Below, piece by piece: positions 45,388-54,715 of a DNA stretch of 64,000 nucleotides. Each line of letters starts with the position of its first letter. Positions within the stretch are counted from its first letter, which is position 1. The DNA is from Primorskyibacter flagellatus (lineage in GTDB: Bacteria > Pseudomonadota > Alphaproteobacteria > Rhodobacterales > Rhodobacteraceae): assembly GCF_900176485.1 (NCBI RefSeq), contig NZ_FWYD01000012.1, positions 32,859-96,858 of the forward strand, in the 5' to 3' direction. The translations under genes were made by a program, and so were the position numbers. The notes under the pieces are model-generated. The model saw only the letters and a program-made list of their open reading frames with translations, had not been told where the DNA came from and did not search any database.

Positions 45388-46431
45388 CTAGGGAACGATA
45401 ACCCCGCGTCCTGTAAATTTGCGATCTTTAAAGTCCGAAATCGCCTGATTTATGTTCGCGAGGCTGTATTCGGTCTGGTGCATCTTCACCTTTCCGTCTG
45501 CGTTCAACTCCATCAGTTCGACAAGCTCGACAAAATCACCTACGAGGCTGCCGCCGATCTTGATCTCATTGGCAACCAGTTCCAGCGTCGGCACCTCAAT
45601 GGTTCCGCCGTAACCGACCATGATCAGCTCTCCGCCCTGTCTGAGCAATTTCCAGCAGGTATTTTCGGTGCCGTGTTCACCGACAAAATCGATCGCAACA
45701 TGCACGCCGCCGCCAGTCAGTTCCTTGATCTCTTCGATAAGGTTGGGACCGCCGTCCAGCACGATGTCGGCACCAAGCTCCTTGGCCAACACTTGGGCCG
45801 CAGGTTCACGGTCCACCGCGATGATCCGCGCCCCACAGGTCTCTTTCAGCACCTGTAGCGCAATATGTCCTAGGCCACCGACGCCCAGTATCATCACATA
45901 GCCACCCGGATTCAGCAGTTTCGCCGCCTTTTTGGCAGCGCGATACGCTGTGATGCCGGCATCGGCCATCGGGGCAACCTCAAGCGGCGTGATCCCGGTA
46001 TTGAGCTTGATGAGCGAGCTTTCGTTGGTCTTGAAATACTCGGCAAAACCACCGTCAATTCCAAGGCCGGGGAACTGCCCGTGATCGCAATACATGTCAT
46101 GTCCGTACCTGCAATCTAGGCAGATGCCACAGCTTCGGAACGGATGACAGATCACCGCATCGCCCGGTTTGACCGAGGTTACGGCGCTGCCGACATCTTC
46201 GATCCAACCCGCGTTTTCATGCCCCATCACATAGGGTAGCAGGTTGCCTTCGGTATCCATAATGTCTTTCCAGACACCTTCGATAATGTGCAGATCGGTG
46301 CGGCAGAGGCCCGCCGCACCGACCTTGACGATCACCTCATCGGGAGCCGTGATTGTGGGGGGAGGAACATTCTCAATCTTCAGCTCCACATTCATGTCGG
46401 GATCGTATTCGTATAATCTGGCTGCTTTCAT
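45388..46431 (-). CDS. Zinc-dependent alcohol dehydrogenase
   Basis: The 347-residue enzyme is a medium-chain dehydrogenase. It has catalytic zinc ligands in 'GLCRTDLHIIEG' and 'GHENAGWIEDVG', structural zinc cysteines in 'CGICLDCRYGHDMYC' and the Rossmann motif 'GVGGLGHIALQVL'. An acidic residue after strand 2 ('IIAVDREPAA') points to NAD. In propane-monooxygenase operons a similar enzyme oxidises 2-propanol to acetone or the corresponding alcohol. It is preceded by a hairpin after the chaperonin gene. Confidence 0.93.
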   Translation of the reverse strand: MKAARLYEYDPDMNVELKIENVPPPTITAPDEVIVKVGAAGLCRTDLHIIEGVWKDIMDTEGNLLPYVMGHENAGWIEDVGSAVTSVKPGDAVICHPFRSCGICLDCRYGHDMYCDHGQFPGLGIDGGFAEYFKTNESSLIKLNTGITPLEVAPMADAGITAYRAAKKAAKLLNPGGYVMILGVGGLGHIALQVLKETCGARIIAVDREPAAQVLAKELGADIVLDGGPNLIEEIKELTGGGVHVAIDFVGEHGTENTCWKLLRQGGELIMVGYGGTIEVPTLELVANEIKIGGSLVGDFVELVELMELNADGKVKMHQTEYSLANINQAISDFKDRKFTGRGVIVP

Positions 46432-46490
46432 TTTCTCATTCCCTGCGTCTGATCGGGCCTATCTGTTCGACTTGGCCACGCTGTCTGGAC

Positions 46491-46514
46491 TGGCCGGCCC
46501 CGAAAGGCCGACCA
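46491..46514 (-). terminator. Intercistronic hairpin between chaperonin and alcohol dehydrogenase genes
   Basis: TGGCCGGCC (46491-46499) pairs with GGCCGACCA (46506-46514) with one mismatch and a 6-base loop. It probably tunes relative expression within the operon, since no U-run follows. Confidence 0.4.
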
Positions 46515-46534
46515 ATGTACTGTTAAACACCGGG

Positions 46535-48166
46535 TCAGGCACGCCCCAGCAGCTCTGCGCCGCCGCCCCGGGCGGGGCCTTCGGTCGGATCGGCCTCACC
46601 TTCATTCAGGTCTGCCACGAGGGTCTCGGTGGTCAGGATCAGTGTCGCCACTGACGCCGCGTTGACCAACGCACTTGCAGGCACGCGGGCCGGGTCGATT
46701 ATGCCCGCCTCGTACATGTCGCCAAATGTTCCTGCGGCGGCATTAAACCCGTGACCCGCTGCACCTTCGGCCACCGCCTGGGCAACGGCCGCCACGTCTG
46801 CGCCTGCATTCCGCGAAATCCGGCGCACCGGCTCGCTCAGGATAGACCGGACAAGCTGGATACCCTTGGCGACATCCCCCAGCGCATCAAGGTTGTCGAG
46901 ACAGGATCCGATTTGCGCCAGCGCTGTTCCTCCACCTGCAACCACGCCATCCTCTGCCGCTGCTTGCACGGCGCACAGCGCATCCTCGATCAGCTGGATC
47001 GTCCGCTTCTGTTCCACCGGGGTGAACCCGCCAGCATAGATGATCGCGCTGCCACCGGTCAGTTTGGACAACCGTTCGCGCAGCTTGTCCTTGTCGATAT
47101 TCGGCGGTGCCGCATCGTGCTGTCGCTGCACCTGATTGCGCCGCGCCACGATGGCATCCGGTTCACCTTCACCGCGCAGAACCGACGTTCCGGACGCGTG
47201 CGAGCGAACCATTTCGGCTCCGCCGAGCTGTTCCCTCGTGACATTCTCGATCTTCTTGCCAAGGTCGCGGGCCAAGACTTCGCCGCCGGTCAGGATCGCG
47301 AGATCGTCCATCATTGCAGTCCGCCAATGACCGTATTCCGGCGGGTGAACGATCAGATATTTGCCCGCCCCGCCGTTTTCCAGAAGCTTGATGACCACTT
47401 CGGGGGCGATCTCTTCTGCCACGATCAACAGAGGGCGATTTTCGCTCTCCGCAATTGCGACCGCGTTATCGAGCAACTCCGGCTTGAGGATTTTCTGATC
47501 CGTCAGAAGGATCAGCGGCTTACGCAGGATGGCTTCCATGTTCTCGCGGTCCGTGACCATGTGATGCGAGATGTAGCCGCGCTCAAATGACATGCCTTCG
47601 ACGACTTCCATCGTCGTCTCGATCGTGACGCCAAAATCGGCAGAGATCACACCGTCCCGACCAACGCGACGGAAGGCCTCTGCCACCAATTCGCCCAGCT
47701 TCGGATCGGTCGACGACACGCGCGCGACCGCCTCAAGATATTCAGGATGGTCGTCGCAACTGCGCGACGAGGCATCGATCGCATCCACAACGCGGCTTAC
47801 AGCCAGATCTATCCCCTTACACAGGTCAACCGGCTTGACGCCGCTATCGGTCAGATCGACACCACGCTGGATCAGTGCATTTGCCAGAACGATTGCCGTG
47901 GTTGTCCCGTCTCCGGCCACATCGTTGGTTTGCATCGACACTTCACGGACAACCTGTGCGCCCATGTTTTCGAACCGGTCATTCAACTCAATCTCTGAGG
48001 CGATGCTGACCCCGTCACGGGTGACCAAAGGCGTGCCCACCGGGCGGTCCACCATCGCGTTCAGGCCCTTCGGTCCCAGCGTGGGTTCCACTGCCGCTGA
48101 AAGTCGCGCGACACCGCGTGCAAGACAATTTCTGGCAACATTGCCATGTACCATGAGTTTAGCCAT
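46535..48166 (-). CDS. Divergent GroEL-like chaperonin (MimG type)
   Basis: The 543-residue protein is recognisably Hsp60 ('TLGPKGLNAMVDRPVGTPLVTRDGVSIASEIEL', 'NDVAGDGTTTAIVLANAL', 'GVVAGGGTALAQIG') but clearly diverged. It lacks the C-terminal GGM repeats, ending 'ARGGGAELLGRA'. No groES gene accompanies it. In actinobacterial mim/prm clusters a dedicated GroEL-like protein, MimG, is needed to fold the large hydroxylase subunit, and the position here matches. The start at 48166 has an AGGAGGAAG site; an ATG 13 codons upstream is rejected. It is unlikely to be the housekeeping chaperonin. Confidence 0.93.
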   Translation of the reverse strand: MAKLMVHGNVARNCLARGVARLSAAVEPTLGPKGLNAMVDRPVGTPLVTRDGVSIASEIELNDRFENMGAQVVREVSMQTNDVAGDGTTTAIVLANALIQRGVDLTDSGVKPVDLCKGIDLAVSRVVDAIDASSRSCDDHPEYLEAVARVSSTDPKLGELVAEAFRRVGRDGVISADFGVTIETTMEVVEGMSFERGYISHHMVTDRENMEAILRKPLILLTDQKILKPELLDNAVAIAESENRPLLIVAEEIAPEVVIKLLENGGAGKYLIVHPPEYGHWRTAMMDDLAILTGGEVLARDLGKKIENVTREQLGGAEMVRSHASGTSVLRGEGEPDAIVARRNQVQRQHDAAPPNIDKDKLRERLSKLTGGSAIIYAGGFTPVEQKRTIQLIEDALCAVQAAAEDGVVAGGGTALAQIGSCLDNLDALGDVAKGIQLVRSILSEPVRRISRNAGADVAAVAQAVAEGAAGHGFNAAAGTFGDMYEAGIIDPARVPASALVNAASVATLILTTETLVADLNEGEADPTEGPARGGGAELLGRA

Positions 48167-48231
48167 ATCTTCCTCCTTCGGCCCAGGGACTTTCCTGGGC
48201 GTCATCCCAAAATTTTCGCTTTTCCAGTTAC

Positions 48232-49035
48232 TTAACTGTTGGCGGTTGTCTCTTCCCTTGGCGGCACATGCCCCGCTATGAAATCAACCAATGTGGGTCC
48301 GTCGGGCCCAATCTCGACTTCCTTGTAGCGTGTCTTGGCAAGCCCACGGCACAGAGCTCCGTTGAACTCCATATTGATCCGGGTACTTCGCAGGCGGGCC
48401 AGATGATCCGACAGGTTACCGGTCTCAAGCGGCTTCCCGTCCCAAGTCGGGAAGGCCAGATCGCCCGAGTTTTTCGCAAGACCTTGCGACGCAAGCAGCT
48501 CAAGATACCTCGGCAATTGCCGAAGCTCTTCTTCGCCGCGGAACGGAATCTGCCGAAGCGTACCCAGCGTCATCGAAACGATGTCAGCCGGGGCAAGCCC
48601 AAGACCCTGCAAGCCCAGAAGCACGGTTTCCTGTCGACGGTCGAACGCCTTTGCCAGGAATTTCATCACCACCTCATCCAGATCGGCACCGTCACAGTTT
48701 TCGGCAAAGATGTCATGGTAGCTTCGACCACTGTTGACCCCGTCGTTGACCTGGTCATTGAAGCAGTGATCATTGAGTTGCACCGTGGCTTCGACCACCC
48801 AAGGCAGCGACATCACCTCCTGGCGAATTCCAAACGCCATGAGGAACGCAAAATTGGGCGAACACCAGTAGGTCGGAAGCCGGAACTCGACCCGCACCAT
48901 TTTCGCATCCGTCACCTCGACCCTCTCGACGAACCCCATATCGGTGATGGGCTCGTCGAGTTCAGGATCGGTCACTGCGTCGAGACGGTTCCAGACATCC
49001 ATTTCCAGTTCCGCCATAAGATTGGCGACCAACAT
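48232..49035 (-). CDS. DUF59/metal-sulfur assembly-like protein of mim/prm clusters
   Basis: The 267-residue protein starts at 49035. Its N-terminal half contains a DUF59-like domain ('WNRLDAVTDPELDEPITDMGFVERVEV...RVEFRLPTYWCSP', with Cys in 'YWCSPNFAF'). The C-terminal half is of unknown fold. DUF59 proteins assist iron-sulfur or other metal-centre assembly, so a role in maturing the di-iron hydroxylase or its reductase is plausible. It lies 4 bases after the amidohydrolase stop codon and upstream of the chaperonin, as I recall for related propane monooxygenase operons. Confidence 0.75.
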   Translation of the reverse strand: MLVANLMAELEMDVWNRLDAVTDPELDEPITDMGFVERVEVTDAKMVRVEFRLPTYWCSPNFAFLMAFGIRQEVMSLPWVVEATVQLNDHCFNDQVNDGVNSGRSYHDIFAENCDGADLDEVVMKFLAKAFDRRQETVLLGLQGLGLAPADIVSMTLGTLRQIPFRGEEELRQLPRYLELLASQGLAKNSGDLAFPTWDGKPLETGNLSDHLARLRSTRINMEFNGALCRGLAKTRYKEVEIGPDGPTLVDFIAGHVPPREETTANS

Positions 49036-49039
49036 CGGA

Positions 49040-50065
49040 TCACTCCGCCGCAATTTGAACGGGGACACCGGCCAGTTGGGCCCGCTTTTGCGCAACATCA
49101 ATGTCATAGAGCTTTGCCGCATTGAGACCGAGGATCTTTTCCTTCACCTCGTCTGTCAGCTGCACGCCACCACGCTCTGCCGAGATGTCTTCGGGGATCT
49201 GGTAGTCCCAGAATTGCTCAACCAGCCATTGCGGGGTCCAGATCGCGTAGTCCGAGCCGAAAAGCAGCTTGTCTTCGCCGACCCACCACAACAATTCTGC
49301 CATCACCTCGCCAAAGTAACGCGGACGCGAGTGGATGAACGGCATCGCGACGGCAAGACCCGCGTAGACATTCGTCTCCTGCGTCGCGATCCAGCAGAAA
49401 TCGTCCAGCCGCGGCAGACCGCAATGTTCGATGATCCAGTTAAGATTTACGAAATCAGTCGCAGCGTGATCTACATCGTGAACGTCAAACGCATCTTTCG
49501 ACAGCGGCCTGATTGTTGGACCTTTGTGGACATGGACGTTCTTGATGCCCAGCTTTTCGCACAGTTCAAAGCATTTGTAGGCCGCCGGATCATTCAGCGC
49601 CCAGCCTTTACTGTCGCCATTCCACTCGGCCGTGTACATTTTCACGCCCTTGATATCGAACGTTTCTTTCATGTAGTGGATGTATTCCAGCGCCTTTTCA
49701 CCATCGCGGGGATCGAAAGAGCCGTTGACGATGAACCGTTCAGGATGGCGTTCCGCCATCGACGTGCTGCGCTCGATCGACGAGAAGCCGTTGTTGTAGA
49801 ATTCCTTCAGATAGGTCGACTGGACGATTGCCATATCGTCAGGCCCATCGACGAAAAGATCGCGGTAGATGTCCTCTTCGCTGTACTTCTCGAATTTTGC
49901 CTTTTCCCAAAGCTGATCTTCGGGGCTGAGATTGGTGTGATACGCATAGAAACAATCAATGAATTGCCTGCCTTGCACGTTGGTTTGATTTTCCGGGCTG
50001 GCGTCCCAATAATGGACATGGCTGTCGAGAACGAAGATCTCTCTTCCATCGGGTGTTTTGAACAT
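49040..50065 (-). CDS. Amidohydrolase family protein of the monooxygenase operon
   Basis: The 341-residue protein starts at 50065 (MFKTPDGREIFVLDSHVHYWDAS), with GGGAGG upstream. The first-strand 'DSHVHYWD' gives the HxH metal site. 'VHVHKGPTIRPL', 'WIIEHCGLPRLDDFCW' and 'KLLFGSDYAIWTP' (catalytic Asp) complete an amidohydrolase-2 barrel. Unlike the copy at 27022, all metal ligands look intact. An amidohydrolase at this position recurs in actinobacterial mim/prm operons, where its function is not settled. A hydrolytic or assembly role is unknown. Confidence 0.88.
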   Translation of the reverse strand: MFKTPDGREIFVLDSHVHYWDASPENQTNVQGRQFIDCFYAYHTNLSPEDQLWEKAKFEKYSEEDIYRDLFVDGPDDMAIVQSTYLKEFYNNGFSSIERSTSMAERHPERFIVNGSFDPRDGEKALEYIHYMKETFDIKGVKMYTAEWNGDSKGWALNDPAAYKCFELCEKLGIKNVHVHKGPTIRPLSKDAFDVHDVDHAATDFVNLNWIIEHCGLPRLDDFCWIATQETNVYAGLAVAMPFIHSRPRYFGEVMAELLWWVGEDKLLFGSDYAIWTPQWLVEQFWDYQIPEDISAERGGVQLTDEVKEKILGLNAAKLYDIDVAQKRAQLAGVPVQIAAE

Positions 50066-50150
50066 GGTGTCCTCCCTTGCTTTTCGCTGAGTATCCTGTC
50101 GGATGTCCGGGGCCTTTGCGGCGCAGGCCCCGGACGTGTTCAAAGGCAGA

Positions 50151-50525
50151 TCAGATGTATTCCATGACCTCGTTCATGTCGCCGAACAGGATAACGGTAT
50201 CGTCATCGACCCGAACCATCCGGCCATAGTGGGTCGAAGTGTTGACCTCGAAGGTCTCGGCGGTCATCTCGCGCCCCAGGAATTCGGTGATCTCGCTCAT
50301 CTGGAAGATCAGCTTGCCCTCGCCGTCGATGCGGATGGTCGCCGGGTTGTAGGTAATCGTCACCTTGGGATCGTTTTCCTCCATGAACTCTGCGATGGCA
50401 CGAGCCTCGACGCTGTCGTTCATGGTGACTCCGCACTGGTGGGAGACCTCGCGCGAGGTCAGGTCGATGTCCTTCATCGACTTGAAGATGTTCTGGTTGG
50501 ATGAGTCACGCGCAATGCTAGACAT
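50151..50525 (-). CDS. mimD: Propane monooxygenase coupling protein (MmoB/DmpM family)
   Basis: The 124-residue protein matches the effector component of soluble di-iron monooxygenases: 'CGVTMNDSVEARAIAEFMEE' near residue 31 and 'ATIRIDGEGKLIFQMSEITEFLGREMTAETFEVNTSTHYGRM'. It binds the hydroxylase without cofactors and tunes its reaction with oxygen and substrate. It is the fourth gene of an A-B-C-D run identical in order to mimABCD/prmABCD. Confidence 0.92.
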   Translation of the reverse strand: MSSIARDSSNQNIFKSMKDIDLTSREVSHQCGVTMNDSVEARAIAEFMEENDPKVTITYNPATIRIDGEGKLIFQMSEITEFLGREMTAETFEVNTSTHYGRMVRVDDDTVILFGDMNEVMEYI

Positions 50526-50547
50526 AATTCAATTCCTTTTCAGAGGT

Positions 50548-51609
50548 TTACTCGAGACCCAGCTCGGCGACGATCTGACCGATGCGCTCTTGCGAGACGG
50601 CTTTGACGTCCTCGAAGGAAACCGGCTTGGAATGCGGTTGCGACCAGATCGGCTGCAACGCGGCGGCGGCCTTGTGCGCGAGATCGCCGTGCTTTTTCAG
50701 CCATGACTTGAACAGCGTCTTGTTCTGAGCACCGTACTCTTCGTCGTTGGCGAGCAGGTAGATCAGGTCAACCGTATTCGCGAGATTGCGCTCGTAGTCC
50801 GCCTCGGCAGCCGAAATCACCGGCGGCGTGATGAAGTCATTGTTGGCCGCCGCCGCCTGCATGAAGAAGCCCGAGCGGAGCAGTTCCCCCACCAGCGGCT
50901 CGAACACGATGTTGATCGCGAAATACTGCTCGAGGTAATCCTCCGAGCCCATGATCGTCTCGATCGCCTCGCGCGTCGGCTGCCAGATCGGATCTTCCAG
51001 CCAGGTCGTCTTGCCCAGGTCGTCGTTCCAGCCATCAATGTCCATGCCGATTTCGGCCAGATACAACGTGATGTCCTGTGCCAGACGCATCTTGTAGGAC
51101 GAGTTGGTCAACGTGGCGTTGTTGATCATCTGCGTGAAGCCATAGCGCTGCGCCTGCATGAGCGAGGTGCCAAGGCCGAATTCCGCATGCTTCCAGGCAC
51201 CCAGATGCTTTTGCAGAACCGTCTGCCAGACCTTGTCAAAGGACTTGTGGGCACCTGCTTTGCGGGCATTGGTGATGACGTGCTGCACCATGGTTTCGAT
51301 CTTGGACTGACGCTGATAGTGGGTCCGCTCCCATTCCTGATCAGGGGCGCGGAACGCGTGCCAGTTGCTCGACTTGGCTGCGGTGCTGTCTTTGGTATAT
51401 GCGCCGCCGCCCTTGCCACCTTCGAATTCGATGATCCAATCCTGGATCAGGTAGCGTTCGGGATCTGGTTGCACGTCGACAGTCACATCTTCGTAGTGCG
51501 TCGCGCGTTTCCCGCGCGGTTCAAAGTAGTTGTACTTGCGACTGTTCGAGCCGACGAATTGTGCGGAACCTGCGGCCCCGGATCCGATAGAGCTGGATGT
51601 TGCTACCAT
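50548..51609 (-). CDS. mimC: Propane monooxygenase hydroxylase small (beta) subunit
   Basis: The 353-residue protein is a ferritin-like beta subunit of a soluble di-iron monooxygenase ('YNYFEPRGKRATHYEDVTVDVQPDPERYLIQDW', 'AFRAPDQEWERTHYQRQSKIE', 'AEFGLGTSLMQAQRYGFTQMINNA'). It lacks the ExxH iron ligands, as expected. It pairs with the large subunit in an (alpha-beta)2 hydroxylase. A GGGAGG site precedes the start, and it follows the reductase gene by 48 bases. Confidence 0.94.
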   Translation of the reverse strand: MVATSSSIGSGAAGSAQFVGSNSRKYNYFEPRGKRATHYEDVTVDVQPDPERYLIQDWIIEFEGGKGGGAYTKDSTAAKSSNWHAFRAPDQEWERTHYQRQSKIETMVQHVITNARKAGAHKSFDKVWQTVLQKHLGAWKHAEFGLGTSLMQAQRYGFTQMINNATLTNSSYKMRLAQDITLYLAEIGMDIDGWNDDLGKTTWLEDPIWQPTREAIETIMGSEDYLEQYFAINIVFEPLVGELLRSGFFMQAAAANNDFITPPVISAAEADYERNLANTVDLIYLLANDEEYGAQNKTLFKSWLKKHGDLAHKAAAALQPIWSQPHSKPVSFEDVKAVSQERIGQIVAELGLE

Positions 51610-51657
51610 TGTAGCCTCCCTTTGGTTGGTATCACGTCACTAGCGTTCAGGCCGATA

Positions 51658-52716
51658 TCAGTGGCCCGAAGAACCGGAAGTGGGCGTGAATTTATCGTAG
51701 AAAATGCGATCGGTATCGAAGTCGTGCATGAACAGCACAGGCGTCAGCGCATCGATCATCGGTGGCGGTCCGCAGGCATACACATCTCCGTCGCCGTCGA
51801 TCCCCAAAGCCTTCAGCCGCGTGTCGACGCATTCGTGAACAAAGCCGCGTTCGCCGGTCCAGCTTGCGTCATCATCCGCATGGCTGAGCACCGGAATGAA
51901 CTCGACGTTGGAATGCGCAGTGGTCAGGGCATCTATTTCGTCCAGCTTGAACAGGTCATCCTGCGACCGCGCGCCATAGAAGAAGTAGATTGGACGATCT
52001 TCGCCGCTGGAGATCTGATCATTCAGTATCGACCAAACCGGCGACATACCCGAACCTGCGCCAACCAAGATCACCGGTCCTTGTCGGTTGTCTCTTCGGA
52101 AGCACATTCCGTAGGGTCCTTCGATTTTGACGTCGACGCCGACTTTGATGCCTCCGTCGTCGAGTTCGTTTGAAAATCTCCCGTCTGGATATTTTTTGAT
52201 GATGAAGCCGAGGTTTTGGGTTTTGCTCGGCGGATTTGCCATGGAGAACGAGCGCGTAATCTCCTCCCCCATTTCTGTTTTGACCGTGATGTCGACATAT
52301 TGACCCGCCCAGAATTTCAAAGGCGCATCCAGTTCGATTTGGACACCGCGAATATCATGGGTCAGATTGTGGAAATCGACGATCTTGCCGGAAAACTGCT
52401 TCACTGGAATGGATTTCGACAGGAGTTCCTCGTCGAAGTTCAAAAGCTCGATTTCGAGATCGCTATATGCCAAGGTCCGGCACATCAGAATGTGGCCGCT
52501 GTCCTTTTCCATGTCATTCAGGGCAAACGTGGAGTATTTCATCATCTCCGATTCACCGTCCAACTGAACGCATTTACAGGCGGAACACTGCCCTTCCTTG
52601 CATCCGTGGGGCAACGCGATGCCCTGGCGGAATGCCGCATCGAGGACTGTCTCATCTTCCTCGACCTCGAATTCCACGCCGACCGGCTCCAATCGGACGT
52701 TGTAAGTGTCCGTCAT
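51658..52716 (-). CDS. mimB: Propane monooxygenase reductase (2Fe-2S/FAD)
   Basis: The 352-residue protein starts at 52716 (MTDTYNVRLEPVGVEFEV). Its plant-type [2Fe-2S] domain has cysteines C39, C44, C47 and C79 ('HGCKEGQCSACKCV', 'LMCRT'). An FAD domain ('RSFSMANPP') and an NAD domain ('ILVGAGSGMSPVWSIL', 'VYACGPPPMIDAL') follow. It moves electrons from NADH to the hydroxylase. The open frame extends upstream to 53328, but that part is antisense to the hydroxylase gene and not real. Confidence 0.94.
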   Translation of the reverse strand: MTDTYNVRLEPVGVEFEVEEDETVLDAAFRQGIALPHGCKEGQCSACKCVQLDGESEMMKYSTFALNDMEKDSGHILMCRTLAYSDLEIELLNFDEELLSKSIPVKQFSGKIVDFHNLTHDIRGVQIELDAPLKFWAGQYVDITVKTEMGEEITRSFSMANPPSKTQNLGFIIKKYPDGRFSNELDDGGIKVGVDVKIEGPYGMCFRRDNRQGPVILVGAGSGMSPVWSILNDQISSGEDRPIYFFYGARSQDDLFKLDEIDALTTAHSNVEFIPVLSHADDDASWTGERGFVHECVDTRLKALGIDGDGDVYACGPPPMIDALTPVLFMHDFDTDRIFYDKFTPTSGSSGH

Positions 52717-52795
52717 TTCTTTCTCCCTTGACGCTGCGCGCAGATATGCGCGCTGGGGACGGAGGCCGCGCAAACGGCCCCCGCATTTTCTGCAA

Positions 52796-54460
52796 TCAGT
52801 TGCATGGATTGATGGTGAAACCCGCCTGATACTCGGCAACATGGGCTGCACGATCTGTCTCTGACATGCCGCGAAGCATGTTGAGCGGCGAGCGCAGCGT
52901 GTGACCGCGAACATGCTCAAGCTTCCACATGTCCTTGTTGTCGAAGCGCAGGTGCGGCTGTGGCACCAGTGTTTCGCCGTCTTCGCGGACAAAGTTGAGA
53001 TCCTTGATGGCATCTGCCAGATCCCAGCCATCATAGACGCTTTCCCACTCACGCTTGCCCGAGAATTTGCCCATGGCCGGTGTCGGACGGCCCTGGAATT
53101 CATCCGAGAAGGCCTCGACCGCAGTCCAGCGATCCAGCTCGTGCGCAAAGGTGTGCAACTCGCCGTCGATCTCGTCGACAACCATATCTTCACGGATGAC
53201 GCACGGCACCAGGCAGGACCAGCAACGGTGCGGATAGACATAGCCGGTGTCTTCGTTGAAAGTGATGATGGTCTCGCCCGGCTTGGACAGCTTGCCATAC
53301 CATTTCCAGAAGTCGCCAAACTCGGCATACCAGCCGGGATACTTGTGCTCGAACCACTCGAAGTCCTTTTCGGTCTGGGCTTCGATCCGCCAGAAGTTCA
53401 CGGGCCAGCCGACCGCAAAGAATTGTGCGACCTTATGGACATAGTTCTTCTCGGTGATCCGCTTCCAGGCTTCCTGCACGTCGTCGTGATGCACTTTCAC
53501 GCCGTATTTTTCGAGCGGCAGCATATACGTCCGGTAGTAGTCTTCAAAAATCCAGCGATGCCACATTTCCGCATAGGATTCCTTGTCCTTGTCGCGGTTC
53601 GTTGTGCCATATTCGATGATCGTGCCAACGGCGGCGTCAACGATTGCGTGGTTCTGCCAGAAGGCATAGCGCAGGTCGCGTTCCAGCAGCAGGTGGTTCT
53701 CCGGCTCCTTCAACGCGGCCATCAAGAGCGAGTGGCCGTTCCCGATGTGACGGCTTTCGTCCGACTGCACTGACAGGAACACTGTCGGCAGGGCATAGTC
53801 ACCATTCCGCGCGGCCTCGGAGGGCATGGCCACAAACAGCGTATTGGTAAACGCGGTTTCGGCAACCACGGTCAGATACATGCATGCGGCGGTCATCGTG
53901 TCGCCGGTGATGAAACCCTCACCGAACTGACGTCCGATCGTCGTGGCATAGCACTTGCCAAAGGCCTCTTCCGTGATGTCGAAACCGGCCGGGTCGATAT
54001 AGTTCTCCATGTACCACTTTTTCAGGTTCATCTGAATTGTGGAGTGACGGAATTCATCGACCATCTGCATGGTAAAGCCAGTGCGCAGATCCTCGCCCGG
54101 GGCCAGACGGGCCACCATTGCCATCGAACGCGCAGCCGAAATTTCCGGAAACGGGATGATCCCGAGGAACAGCTTCATCCATTCGATCCAGCGCGGCTCC
54201 ACATTGCGGAACATGTCGCCGCGCAGCGCGGCGTCAAGCGCACCGTAAACCCGGTTGTCCTTTTCTTCTTCCATCGGAAAATAGGACCGCAGAACCTGTT
54301 TCATCGGGTCGCGCGGGGCCTTGGTAATCTTGTAGTCCGTCGGATACGTGCTGGCTTCCTGAACATAGGAAGGATTCCATCCCAAGTCGGAAATCTTCTT
54401 AGTTGCCTCCCCAACCGAGATACCACGTTGCGACGTGATCTTGTTAAGCGTCAAAGTCAT
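52796..54460 (-). CDS. mimA: Propane/MimA-type monooxygenase hydroxylase large (alpha) subunit
   Basis: The 554-residue protein carries all six di-iron ligands expected for a soluble di-iron monooxygenase: E106 ('PFPEISAAR'), E136 and H139 ('DEFRHSTIQ'), E201 ('VAETAFTN'), E235 and H238 ('SDESRHIGNG'). Length and motifs point to the propane/MimA group rather than methane or toluene types. It hydroxylates short alkanes, ketones or phenols in the cytoplasm. An AAGGAGG site precedes the ATG at 54460. Its start overlaps a 61-codon ORF by ATGA, and a sigma54 promoter lies about 245 bases upstream of the start. Confidence 0.95.
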   Translation of the reverse strand: MTLTLNKITSQRGISVGEATKKISDLGWNPSYVQEASTYPTDYKITKAPRDPMKQVLRSYFPMEEEKDNRVYGALDAALRGDMFRNVEPRWIEWMKLFLGIIPFPEISAARSMAMVARLAPGEDLRTGFTMQMVDEFRHSTIQMNLKKWYMENYIDPAGFDITEEAFGKCYATTIGRQFGEGFITGDTMTAACMYLTVVAETAFTNTLFVAMPSEAARNGDYALPTVFLSVQSDESRHIGNGHSLLMAALKEPENHLLLERDLRYAFWQNHAIVDAAVGTIIEYGTTNRDKDKESYAEMWHRWIFEDYYRTYMLPLEKYGVKVHHDDVQEAWKRITEKNYVHKVAQFFAVGWPVNFWRIEAQTEKDFEWFEHKYPGWYAEFGDFWKWYGKLSKPGETIITFNEDTGYVYPHRCWSCLVPCVIREDMVVDEIDGELHTFAHELDRWTAVEAFSDEFQGRPTPAMGKFSGKREWESVYDGWDLADAIKDLNFVREDGETLVPQPHLRFDNKDMWKLEHVRGHTLRSPLNMLRGMSETDRAAHVAEYQAGFTINPCN

Positions 54461-54642
54461 GCCATGAGCCTCCTTAAAGCTCTGGGGCCGGTTGCCCGAC
54501 CACCCGTTGGCGGCTTTTGCCGTTTCATGTGAGCGCCGGCCGCTATGTGACGGACAGGCACCGGTTTCTCGGCAAAGGTTTTGAAGATGGACAATGCCCG
54601 CTGCTGCGCCAGTTGGCGCTTGCGGCCTGCGTCGGGACGCAT
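54457..54642 (-). CDS. Putative 61-residue basic leader peptide overlapping mimA
   Basis: An ATG at 54642 is preceded by GGGAGAGAGGC. The frame ends with a TGA that overlaps the mimA ATG (ATGA), which would couple the two translations. The product is rich in Arg and Lys ('RPDAGRKRQLAQQRALSIFK', ending 'GGRATGPRALRRLMA'). It lies within the predicted 5' leader of the sigma54 transcript. I do not recognise the sequence. It could be a real small protein or leader peptide, or a chance ORF in GC-rich DNA. Confidence 0.4.
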   Translation of the reverse strand: MRPDAGRKRQLAQQRALSIFKTFAEKPVPVRHIAAGAHMKRQKPPTGGRATGPRALRRLMA

Positions 54643-54715
54643 GCCTCTCTCCCTATCCTTCGTTCTTTGAGCCGCCCCTGTTTGGTTGGGCGCTCGCATC
54701 TTGTGCCTCTCTTGT

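Noticed and set aside
52717..53328. N-terminal extension of the reductase frame
   Set aside because: It overlaps the hydroxylase gene in another frame, and a clean start with the ferredoxin domain exists at 52716.
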